Source: Pseudarthrobacter chlorophenolicus
GTDB lineage: Bacteria; Actinomycetota; Actinomycetes; Actinomycetales; Micrococcaceae
DNA: 64,000 nucleotides
Reading direction: 5' to 3'
Assembly: GCF_000962805.1 (NCBI RefSeq)
Contig: NZ_JZTW01000003.1
Location: 124,001 to 188,000 of the forward strand
Part shown: positions 25,063-32,341 of the stretch, in pieces
Numbering within the stretch: position 1 is the first letter of the stretch
How the letters are laid out: the number at the start of each line of letters is the position of its first letter
Notes under the pieces: model-generated
Seen by the model: only the letters and a program-made list of their open reading frames with translations
Database searches by the model: none
What the model was told of the DNA's origin: nothing
Position numbers and translations under genes: made by a program

Positions 25063-25845
25063 TTACTTGGCTTCCTTGGAAGTGGCGGCGTCGAGGTGGG
25101 ACTTGGCGATCTGTTCCAGGTGCGTCAGGTCCGAGGCGATGGTGGTGAAGGTGTAGCCCTGCGTCAGCCGCTGCGCCGCAACGGTCCCGGCAGGCGTGTG
25201 GATGCCGGCGGCGATGCCCGCGGACGCGGCGGCCTCGGCAATGGTCTCCAGGGCGGCGTTGAATTCGGTTTCTACGGCGGGATCCCCGGGGAACGCCCCG
25301 CCCACCGCGATGGCGAGGTCTGACGGGCCCACGTAGATGCCGTCAAGGCCGGGGGTGGCGCAGATTTCCTTGACATTGGCCAGGCCCTCGGGGGTCTCGA
25401 TCATCGCGAACACCATGGTGGTGGCGTTGGCCTCGGCCGGCACGGGGCCGATCCGCAGGGCCGAGCGCATGGGGCCGTAGGAGCGGCCGCCCAGCGGCGG
25501 GTATTTGGCGGCGGCCACCGCGGCGGCGGCATCCTCGGCGTTGTTGATGAGCGGGACGATGACGCCCACGGCCCCGGCGTCTAGCGCCTTGCCGATTGCG
25601 GTGAAGTCGTTCGCTTCCACGCGGACCATGCCGACGGCGGTGTGGCCGGCGTCGATGGCCATCAGCCCATTGAGGACGCCCGAGTAGCCCAGCAGGCCGT
25701 GCTGCGCGTCCAGGGCCACGTAGTCGTAGCCGAGGCGGCCGATGCGTTCGGTGGCCACGGGCGCGTCCAGCACGGCCCAGTAGCCCACCGCCTGCTCACG
25801 GGCGCGGATCTTGCGGGCGAATTCGAGGGCCAGTTCGGAAGTCAT
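25063..25845 (-). CDS. HpcH/HpaI-family aldolase
   Basis: The 260-residue protein shows class II HpaI aldolase landmarks. These are LDAQHGLLGY (usual D-x-E/Q-H-G), VGVIVPLINNAEDA, the metal-binding MIETPEGLANV and DGIYVGPSDLA, with a C-terminal ASDLTHLEQ. The family cleaves 2-keto-3-deoxy acids to pyruvate and an aldehyde. In this operon a keto-deoxy sugar acid is the likely substrate. It is followed closely by the propeller gene and preceded 49 bp upstream by an aldo/keto reductase. Confidence 0.88.
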   Translation of the reverse strand: MTSELALEFARKIRAREQAVGYWAVLDAPVATERIGRLGYDYVALDAQHGLLGYSGVLNGLMAIDAGHTAVGMVRVEANDFTAIGKALDAGAVGVIVPLINNAEDAAAAVAAAKYPPLGGRSYGPMRSALRIGPVPAEANATTMVFAMIETPEGLANVKEICATPGLDGIYVGPSDLAIAVGGAFPGDPAVETEFNAALETIAEAAASAGIAAGIHTPAGTVAAQRLTQGYTFTTIASDLTHLEQIAKSHLDAATSKEAK

Positions 25846-25894
25846 CAGAGTCCTTCAGTCAGTCGGTTCAGCAAAGGTTCGGTTCAGGAGAGGA

Positions 25895-26884
25895 TCAGCG
25901 GTTATAGGCGGGCATCGGGCCGCGCAGCGAGGTGCCCACGGCGTCGCAGGCGTCCACCACGTCGGCCGGCAGCGGTCCGTTGGCAACGGCGGCGATGTTG
26001 GCGCGCAGCTGCTCCACCTTGGACCCGCCCAGCAGCATGGATCCGACGCCGTCCCGGTAGGCGAGCCAGCGCAGGGACAGTTCCGCGAGGGTCACGTCAG
26101 CGTCCGCGGCGATGCGGGACAGCTCGCCGATCGCGTCGAACAGCTGCTTGTCCCAGTACCGCTGCGTGTACATGGCGGCGAGCTTGGAATCGCCGTAGCG
26201 GCCCTCGGTGGGCTTGGCGTCGAAGCTGTGCTTGCCCGTCAAAAGCCCGCCGCCCAGCGGGTTGTAGACCATGGTGTGCACGTTGTGGGTGGCGGCGAAC
26301 TCGAGGTATTCCTCCTCCAGCCGGCGGGCCACCAGGTTGTAGAGCTGCTGCGCGACGACGGGCTGCGGCGCCCCCACTTCCCGCGCCGTGTGGATGACGT
26401 CGGCGATCTGCCAGGCGGCGAAGTTGGACACGCCCAGCGCGCCGATCTTTCCCTCGGCCACCAGCTCGGCAACGGTGGCCAGAGTGTCAGAGAGAGGCGT
26501 GGGCCGGTCCGGCTGGTGCAGGTAGAACAGGTCGATGCTGTCCGTGCCCAGCCGGCGCAGGCTGCCCTCCACGCTGGCGCGCAGCCCCGCGGGCGAGAGC
26601 GGCGTGTTGGAGCCGTGGTCCGCGTGCGGCATGCCTGCCTTGGAAGCCAGGATGACGCCGTCGCGCTTTCCCTTCAATAGCCGAGCGAGCATCTCCTCGG
26701 TGACCCCGCCCACGTAGGCGTTGGCGGTGTCGATGGTGGTGATGCCGGCGTCGAGCGCCTCCTCCACCATCCGCCCGGCGGTGGCCTCGTCAGCGGTGTC
26801 GCCGAAGGTCATGGTTCCCAGGACCAGCCGGGAGATAGGGAGCTTCAGGCCGTCCACCTGGGCGCCTTCGGGCTGCGTGCTCAT
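25895..26884 (-). CDS. Aldo/keto reductase
   Basis: The 329-residue TIM-barrel has AKR motifs: TIDTANAYVGGVTEEML with the catalytic Asp/Tyr, LASKAG with the catalytic lysine, LFYLHQPD with the histidine, and the NADP-binding SNFAAWQI and LLGGSKVEQL near the end. I chose the ATG at 26884, ten bases after GAGG, over an in-frame ATG at 26911. It probably interconverts a sugar aldehyde or ketone within the operon's pathway. 45 bp separate it from the ABC ATPase gene upstream. Confidence 0.88.
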   Translation of the reverse strand: MSTQPEGAQVDGLKLPISRLVLGTMTFGDTADEATAGRMVEEALDAGITTIDTANAYVGGVTEEMLARLLKGKRDGVILASKAGMPHADHGSNTPLSPAGLRASVEGSLRRLGTDSIDLFYLHQPDRPTPLSDTLATVAELVAEGKIGALGVSNFAAWQIADVIHTAREVGAPQPVVAQQLYNLVARRLEEEYLEFAATHNVHTMVYNPLGGGLLTGKHSFDAKPTEGRYGDSKLAAMYTQRYWDKQLFDAIGELSRIAADADVTLAELSLRWLAYRDGVGSMLLGGSKVEQLRANIAAVANGPLPADVVDACDAVGTSLRGPMPAYNR

Positions 26885-26929
26885 GCGTTGATTCCTCGTG
26901 GTTGCGTGCATCGGTAAGTCAGAAAGAGG

Positions 26930-27763
26930 TCAGTTGGACTGGTTGGCCAGCGCCAGCGAGCGGACAATGTGCCGCGGCTTCAGGCCGGTCATGGTGGAGG
27001 GGTCCAGGGCCGCGCGGCGGAGCTTGCGGGTGTAATCCTCCTTGGGGGCGGTCAGGACGGACGCGGTGGTGCCGTGTTCCACGAGCTTGCCGCGCTGCAT
27101 CACCATGACGGTATCGCTGATCTCCTGCACCACGCCAAGGTTGTGCGAGATGAACACATAGGTGATGCCGGTTTCGTCCTGGATGGACTTCAGCAGCCGC
27201 AGCACCTGTGCCTGCACGGAGACGTCCAGCGCGCTGGTGGCCTCGTCGCAGACCAGCAGTTCGGGTTTGGAGGCGAGCGCCCGGGCAATGCCGATGCGCT
27301 GACGCTGGCCGCCGGAGAACTCCCCCGGGTGCTTGTCCAGGGAACGGACGGGCAGGCCCACCTGGTCGATCAGCTTCGCTGCCGCCGCATGCCGTTCCGC
27401 CTTGGAGCGGATGCCCTGCAGCTTCAGCGGCTCGGCCACGATCTCCTGCGCGGTCATGTGCGGATCCAGCGAGCCGTAGGGGTCCTGGAACACCATCTGG
27501 AACTTGGAGCGCATGGGCCGGAGCTTGGCCTCACTCAGGGCGGCGATGTCCGTGCCATCCAGGGTGATGCTGCCGCTGGTGGGAGTCACCAGCCGCATGA
27601 GGGCCTTGGCCACCGTGGACTTGCCGCAGCCGGATTCACCTACGACGGCGATCGTCTTGCCTTTGTCCACGGAGAAGGAGACGTTGTCCACGGCCCGGAA
27701 CGTGCCACCGGGGACGTGGTAGTCCACCACCAGGTTGTCGACGGCGAGGAACGGCTTGGTCAT
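26930..27763 (-). CDS. ABC importer ATPase, DppF/OppF type
   Basis: The 277-residue protein has Walker A GESGCGKST, signature FSGGQRQRIGIARAL, Walker B LLVCDEATSALD and an H-loop ISHNL. The oligopeptide-type C-terminal tail is present. It pairs with the DppD-like ATPase whose stop it overlaps (ATGA) to power import by the two permeases upstream. In this operon the cargo is more likely a sugar-acid conjugate than a peptide. Confidence 0.92.
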   Translation of the reverse strand: MTKPFLAVDNLVVDYHVPGGTFRAVDNVSFSVDKGKTIAVVGESGCGKSTVAKALMRLVTPTSGSITLDGTDIAALSEAKLRPMRSKFQMVFQDPYGSLDPHMTAQEIVAEPLKLQGIRSKAERHAAAAKLIDQVGLPVRSLDKHPGEFSGGQRQRIGIARALASKPELLVCDEATSALDVSVQAQVLRLLKSIQDETGITYVFISHNLGVVQEISDTVMVMQRGKLVEHGTTASVLTAPKEDYTRKLRRAALDPSTMTGLKPRHIVRSLALANQSN

Positions 27764-28701
27764 GGCTTTGCTCCGGTCTCGGTGAGGGCTGGGTCAGGGG
27801 TGGTTGAGGGCCCGGCTGCGCGGCGGCCGCTGGCGGTGGGGGTTTCGTCCCACGGCCCCAGCACGGGCACGGCGGCCAGCAGGGTCTGCGTGTATTCGGT
27901 GGCGGGGTGGTCCACGATCTGCTGGACCTCGCCGGACTCCACGAAGGCGCCGTCCTTCATGACGTGGATGCGGTCCGAGATGAGCCTTGCCACGCCGAGG
28001 TCGTGCGTGATCATCAGGATGCCGATGCCGCGCTGCTCCTGCAGTTCCAGCAGCAGGTCCAGGATGCCGCCCTGCACGGTGACGTCCAGGGCCGAGGTTG
28101 GCTCGTCCGCCACCAGCAGCTGCGGCTCGGACGCCAGGGCGATGGCGATCAGCACGCGCTGCAGCATGCCGCCGGAAAGCTGGTGCGGGTACTTCTTCAG
28201 CTGCAGCTCCGGCGTGGGAATGTGCACCTGCTCCAGCAGCCGCACGGCCCGGGCCTGCAGCGCCGCCTTGTCCTTGCCGGACGCGGCGCCGGCGATCTTG
28301 ATGGCTTCGAACAGCTGGCTGCCGATCGAGTGGACCGGGCTCAGCGCCGTCATGGGGTCCTGCGGGATGAGGGCCAGGGTTTTGCCGCGCACCTTGTCGA
28401 TGGCCTTGGGATCTGCGGAGATGTCGACGCCGTCAATCACCACGGTGCCGGACAGCACCGCAAGGTCCTCGGGCAGCAGGCGGAGGATGCCCATCGCCGT
28501 CGTGGATTTTCCGGAGCCGGACTCGCCGATGATGGTGACCGTTTCCCCGCGGTGGATTGTGAAGCTGACGGCGTCCACGGCGCGGATGATGGCGGTGTCC
28601 GCGATGAGTTCCACCTGGAAGTCGCGGACCTCCAGGAGCGGCTGCTCGGCGGACTTGGGGGAATTTGGGGAAGCGGGCTGGGTCTCAGGTGAGGCAGTCA
28701 T
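27760..28701 (-). CDS. ABC importer ATPase, DppD/OppD type
   Basis: The 313-residue protein has Walker A GESGSGKST, signature LSGGMLQRVLIAIAL, Walker B LLVADEPTSALD and H-loop ITHDLG, plus a longer C-terminal tail typical of DppD. I chose the ATG at 28701, eight bases after AGAAGGG; a GTG at 28710 would leave no room for the site. It is one base from the stop of the DppC-like gene. Confidence 0.92.
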   Translation of the reverse strand: MTASPETQPASPNSPKSAEQPLLEVRDFQVELIADTAIIRAVDAVSFTIHRGETVTIIGESGSGKSTTAMGILRLLPEDLAVLSGTVVIDGVDISADPKAIDKVRGKTLALIPQDPMTALSPVHSIGSQLFEAIKIAGAASGKDKAALQARAVRLLEQVHIPTPELQLKKYPHQLSGGMLQRVLIAIALASEPQLLVADEPTSALDVTVQGGILDLLLELQEQRGIGILMITHDLGVARLISDRIHVMKDGAFVESGEVQQIVDHPATEYTQTLLAAVPVLGPWDETPTASGRRAAGPSTTPDPALTETGAKP

Positions 28702-28702
28702 G

Positions 28703-29644
28703 TCAGGCACCCTTCTTCTTGCGGCGGGGACGGTCGCGGAGGCCGTCGCCCAGCAGGTTGACGCCCACCACCATGAGCACGATCACCAGGCCGGGCAGGG
28801 TGACCATCCACCAGGAGGTGGTGATGTAGTCCTGGCCGTCGGAGATGATGCGGCCCCAGGTGGCGAAGGGCCGCTGCGGGCCGGCGCCCAGGAAGGACAG
28901 CGCGGATTCGAGCAGCACGGCCTGGGCCAGCAGGAGCAGGACCACCAGGGTTGCCTGCTTGATGACGTTGGGGATGATGTGCTGGATCAGGATCTGGAGG
29001 CGGTGCAGGCCCAGGATCCGGGCGGCGGAGACGTACGGCTTTTCGCGTTCCACCAGCACCATGGAGCGGGTGAGGCGGGCAACTTCGGGCCATTGGGCTA
29101 TGGCGATCACGAACGTGATCACGGGGATGGACGGGCCGAAGAGGGCCACCACCAGGAGCAGCATCATGAGCAGCGGCAGGGACATCTGGGCTTCGAGGAT
29201 GCGGGAGATGATGGTGTCCACCCAGCCGCCGAAGTAGCCGGCGGCGGAGCCGAGGATCACGCCGATGGCGCCGGAAACCAGCACCGCCAGCACGCCGATG
29301 GTCAGCGAGACCTGGCCGCCGTGGAGCACGCGGGAGAGGAGGTCGCGGCCCAGCTGGTCGGTGCCGAACAGGTGCCCGTCCGTCAGCGGCGGCAGGCGCC
29401 GGGCGGCGAGGTCCTGGAAGTTGGCGTCCGGCAGCGGGAGCACGTTGGCCAGGATGATGGGGATGATCACCAGCAGGGTGCAGATGGTGCCCACCACCAG
29501 TTTCCACTGGGCGGATTTACGACGACGGGTGGCGCCTGCCTTGGCGATGTCCTCCTTGGTGACGGCGCTGGGGCTGGGCTGCTTGGCTTGCGGTGAAGCG
29601 GCACCAGAGTTGCCGGCGGAGGGGGTTGCCGTATCGATGCTCAT
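28703..29644 (-). CDS. ABC importer permease, DppC type
   Basis: The 313-residue protein has an N-terminal cytosolic extension of about 45 residues and six membrane helices. The DppC-type LFGTDQLGRDLLSRVLHG motif and the EAA loop (EVARLTRSMVLVEREKPYV) contact the ATPases. It overlaps the DppB-like gene by four bases (ATGA) and forms the membrane channel with it. Confidence 0.92.
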   Translation of the reverse strand: MSIDTATPSAGNSGAASPQAKQPSPSAVTKEDIAKAGATRRRKSAQWKLVVGTICTLLVIIPIILANVLPLPDANFQDLAARRLPPLTDGHLFGTDQLGRDLLSRVLHGGQVSLTIGVLAVLVSGAIGVILGSAAGYFGGWVDTIISRILEAQMSLPLLMMLLLVVALFGPSIPVITFVIAIAQWPEVARLTRSMVLVEREKPYVSAARILGLHRLQILIQHIIPNVIKQATLVVLLLLAQAVLLESALSFLGAGPQRPFATWGRIISDGQDYITTSWWMVTLPGLVIVLMVVGVNLLGDGLRDRPRRKKKGA

Positions 29645-30576
29645 GCTGTGGCCGCCTTTCCAAGACGAACGCGGGGATCAAGGAGCGGGTAGGCGAGGTC
29701 GATGAGCAGCTGGACGCCCACCGCCAGGAGTGCGGTGATGAGGACCGTGGCCTGGATGAGCGGGTAGTCGCGGGTCTCGAGGGCCCGGACAATCAGGGAG
29801 CCCACGCCGGGCCAGGCGAACACCACTTCGACGACAACCACGCCGTTGAGCATCGCGGCGAAGCGGGTGCCCAGGGCGGTGAAGACGGGGATGGCGGAGT
29901 TGCCCATGGCGTAGCGCCAGGTGAGCAGGGAGCTGCGGACGCCGCGGGAACGGGCCACCGTGAGGTACGGGGCGGCGAAGTTGGCGGTCATTTCGCGGCG
30001 GACCATGCGGGAGATCAGGGCGATTTGAAGGATGGCGATGGTGACGGTGGGCAGGACCAGCCCTCCCCAGGTGGCGAAGCCGGAGGCGGGGAAGATGGGC
30101 ACCAGCACGGCGAAGCCGGTGAGCAGCATGATGCCGGTCCAGAAGTCCGGCATGGACTGCCCGGCGATGGTGAGCACGTTGACGCCGAACTCGCGGCCGG
30201 TGTCCGGGCGGCGGGACATCCACACACCCAGCGGGATGGCGACGACGGCGGTCAGCAGGATCGCGGACGTGGCCAGGGTGAGGGTGTACGGCATGCGTTC
30301 GAAGACCACCTGCATGGCGGGTGCCTGGAACGAGTAGGACTGGCCAAGGTTGCCGGTGATGAGCTGCTGGATGAAGATCCAGTACTGCTCCAGCAGGGGC
30401 TTGTCCAGGCCGAACTGTTCGCGGACGGCGGCCAGCTGGTCGCTGGTGGCCAGGGGGCCGGCGTAGGAAACGGCGGGGTCGCCCGGGGCCATGCGGATGA
30501 GGATGAACACGGTGGACACCGTGAGGAACACGGTGAGCAGGCCCTGTCCCAGGCGTTTGAGGATGTAGTTCGTCAT
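29641..30576 (-). CDS. ABC importer permease, DppB type
   Basis: The 311-residue protein has six membrane helices, the DppB N-terminus (YILKRLGQGLLTVFLTVSTV, FILIRMAPGDP) and the EAA loop (YLTVARSRGVRSSLLTWRYA). It forms the translocation pore with the DppC-type partner. It begins three bases after the binding-protein gene stop, which makes the importer one transcription unit. Confidence 0.92.
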   Translation of the reverse strand: MTNYILKRLGQGLLTVFLTVSTVFILIRMAPGDPAVSYAGPLATSDQLAAVREQFGLDKPLLEQYWIFIQQLITGNLGQSYSFQAPAMQVVFERMPYTLTLATSAILLTAVVAIPLGVWMSRRPDTGREFGVNVLTIAGQSMPDFWTGIMLLTGFAVLVPIFPASGFATWGGLVLPTVTIAILQIALISRMVRREMTANFAAPYLTVARSRGVRSSLLTWRYAMGNSAIPVFTALGTRFAAMLNGVVVVEVVFAWPGVGSLIVRALETRDYPLIQATVLITALLAVGVQLLIDLAYPLLDPRVRLGKAATA

Positions 30577-30579
30577 GGC

Positions 30580-32154
30580 TTAGGCCTCCAGCCGGACATC
30601 AACGAGGGGGTAGGAGTTGGTGGGGGCCAGATTGATCCCGGAGACCCGCTCCCGGTGGGCGAGGACGGACTTGGGGACGAAGGCCCAGGCGCAGGGCCAG
30701 GTGTCCCAGACTGCCTGCTGGGCTTCGTTGAGCAGTTCGGTCCTGCGGGCCGGGTCCGCTTCGGCGGAGGCGGCTTGGATCTTGGCGGTGACCTCGGGGA
30801 TGACGTAGCCCTGGTAGGTGTCGCGGGTGGCTTCCTTTTCGGGGGTGCCGGTGTACATGCCCTGGAGCATGGTGATGGCCAGGCCGGTGGGGCTGGGGTA
30901 GCCGTTGCCCAGGAGGTCCCAGTCGCCCTGCTTGCCCTGGCGCCAGGCGAGGATGTTGCCGCCGGGTTCGAACTGCTGCAGCTCGGCCTTGACGCCGATC
31001 TTGCCGAACATTTCCACCAGGGCTTCCATCACGGAGGTGTCTGAGGCGAATTCGCCGGTTTCCCAGATGATCTTCAGGGTGAGGTCCTTGACGGCGAGCT
31101 CGGCGAGCCGGGCCTTGGCCTTCTCCGGATCGTAGGTGTAGGTGCCGGTCTTGTGGTAGCCGGTGAGGCTGCCGGGGGTGACGCCCTCGGCCGCGCTGAC
31201 GGAGTCCACCAGCACGTCCTTGACCAGGGATTCGCCGTCGATGGCCCAGCTGAGGGCTTCGCGGACGCGGACGTCAGCCAGGGGGTGGCCGGCGGGCTTG
31301 CGGAAGTTGTAGAAGATCTGGTTGAGCCGGAGGCTGGACGCTTCGGCCAGCTGGACGCCGGGGAGGCCGGCCAGCTGTTCGCGGGAGTCCGGGGTGATGG
31401 AGTCGATGATGTCCACCTCGCCGCTGCGCAGGGCGATGACGCGGCTGGATTCCTCGGGGAGGAACCGAACTTCCACGTTCTCGATCTCCGGCGCCGGTCC
31501 CCAGTAGTTTTCGTTGCGTTCCAGGCTGTAGGTGCCGGCGCCGCGGTTGAACTTGGTGACCACGTAGGGCCCGGTGCCCAGGCCTTCCTGGAGTTCCTCC
31601 GGCTTGTTCTGCGCGGCCGGGGTAATCAGGATCATGCTCATGAGGCTGTCCAGGATGGGGATGGACTTCTTGGACACCATCTTGAACGTGCGGTCGTCCA
31701 CCGGGACCACCTGGGGGAATTCGGGGAAGAAGCCGGCCACGAAGGAGCCCTGGACCTGCTGGTACATCTTCAGGGCGGTGGAGACGTCCTCCACGGTGAC
31801 GGGGCTGTTGTCCGAGTAGCGGATGTCGTCGCGGAGCTTGACGGTCCACTCGGTGGGGCCGGTCATTTCGAAGCGCTCGGCCAGGACCAGCACGGGCTTG
31901 GTTTCGGGGCCGATGGCGGTGAGGCCCTGGCGGACGGAGCGCTGCACGGTGACGGCGGCGTCGAACTGGTTGAGCTTGTTGTCCAGGCTGACCAGCGAGC
32001 GGTTGAGGGCCAGGGTCAGGGTGCTGGGGCCCGGGAGGCCGGTGGGGCCTGCGCAGCCGGCCAGGCTGCCGGTGCCCAGCAAGAACCCGGCGGCCGCGCC
32101 GAACTGCAGCAGGCGGCGGCGGGAAATCTCACTTCCTTGAGGAAGAACGGTCAT
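30580..32154 (-). CDS. Family 5 extracellular solute-binding lipoprotein
   Basis: The 524-residue protein starts with a twin-arginine-like signal (SRRRLLQFGAAAGF) and lipobox SLAGC. The SBP_bac_5 fold follows with the usual landmarks RQGLTAIGPETKPVLVLAER, WTVKLRDDIRYSDNSPVTVE and GTGPYVV. It captures the substrate at the outer face and hands it to the DppBC channel. First gene of the leftward operon, divergent from the kinase-dehydrogenase fusion; the ligand is unknown. Confidence 0.9.
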   Translation of the reverse strand: MTVLPQGSEISRRRLLQFGAAAGFLLGTGSLAGCAGPTGLPGPSTLTLALNRSLVSLDNKLNQFDAAVTVQRSVRQGLTAIGPETKPVLVLAERFEMTGPTEWTVKLRDDIRYSDNSPVTVEDVSTALKMYQQVQGSFVAGFFPEFPQVVPVDDRTFKMVSKKSIPILDSLMSMILITPAAQNKPEELQEGLGTGPYVVTKFNRGAGTYSLERNENYWGPAPEIENVEVRFLPEESSRVIALRSGEVDIIDSITPDSREQLAGLPGVQLAEASSLRLNQIFYNFRKPAGHPLADVRVREALSWAIDGESLVKDVLVDSVSAAEGVTPGSLTGYHKTGTYTYDPEKAKARLAELAVKDLTLKIIWETGEFASDTSVMEALVEMFGKIGVKAELQQFEPGGNILAWRQGKQGDWDLLGNGYPSPTGLAITMLQGMYTGTPEKEATRDTYQGYVIPEVTAKIQAASAEADPARRTELLNEAQQAVWDTWPCAWAFVPKSVLAHRERVSGINLAPTNSYPLVDVRLEA

Positions 32155-32228
32155 CGTTGACCTCTCGGTAGGTTGGGGACGGCGGGCGGAGGGGCGGCGC
32201 CGAATGTTGTGTCCATCACTTTGCCACC

Positions 32229-32272
32229 TTTGCGCAAAGCGCGCAACCCCTCTAGCGCGATTCGCGCAATCG
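32229..32272. promoter_or_regulatory. Paired palindromes in the divergent promoter region
   Basis: TTTGCGCAAA at 32229-32238, followed by GCGCAA, and CGATTCGCGCAATCG at 32258-32272 lie about 30 bp apart between the importer operon and the kinase fusion gene. They are good candidates for binding sites of the nearby DeoR-family regulator. Confidence 0.5.
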
Positions 32273-32341
32273 TGCCATGATGATGGAAAGCTTCCCGCAC
32301 TTCAGCGGGTCCAGCCGACTACCGAAACCGAGAGGAGCAGC

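Noticed and set aside
26969..29596. Very long + strand open frame (875 codons) opposite the ABC importer genes
   Set aside because: The - strand carries clear ATPase and permease motifs throughout. The + frame is low-complexity Gly/His/Asp/Gln-rich sequence, the usual antisense shadow in high-GC DNA. Similar shadows at 16921-18666, 22764-24245, 29593-31044 and 33701-35512 were dropped for the same reason.
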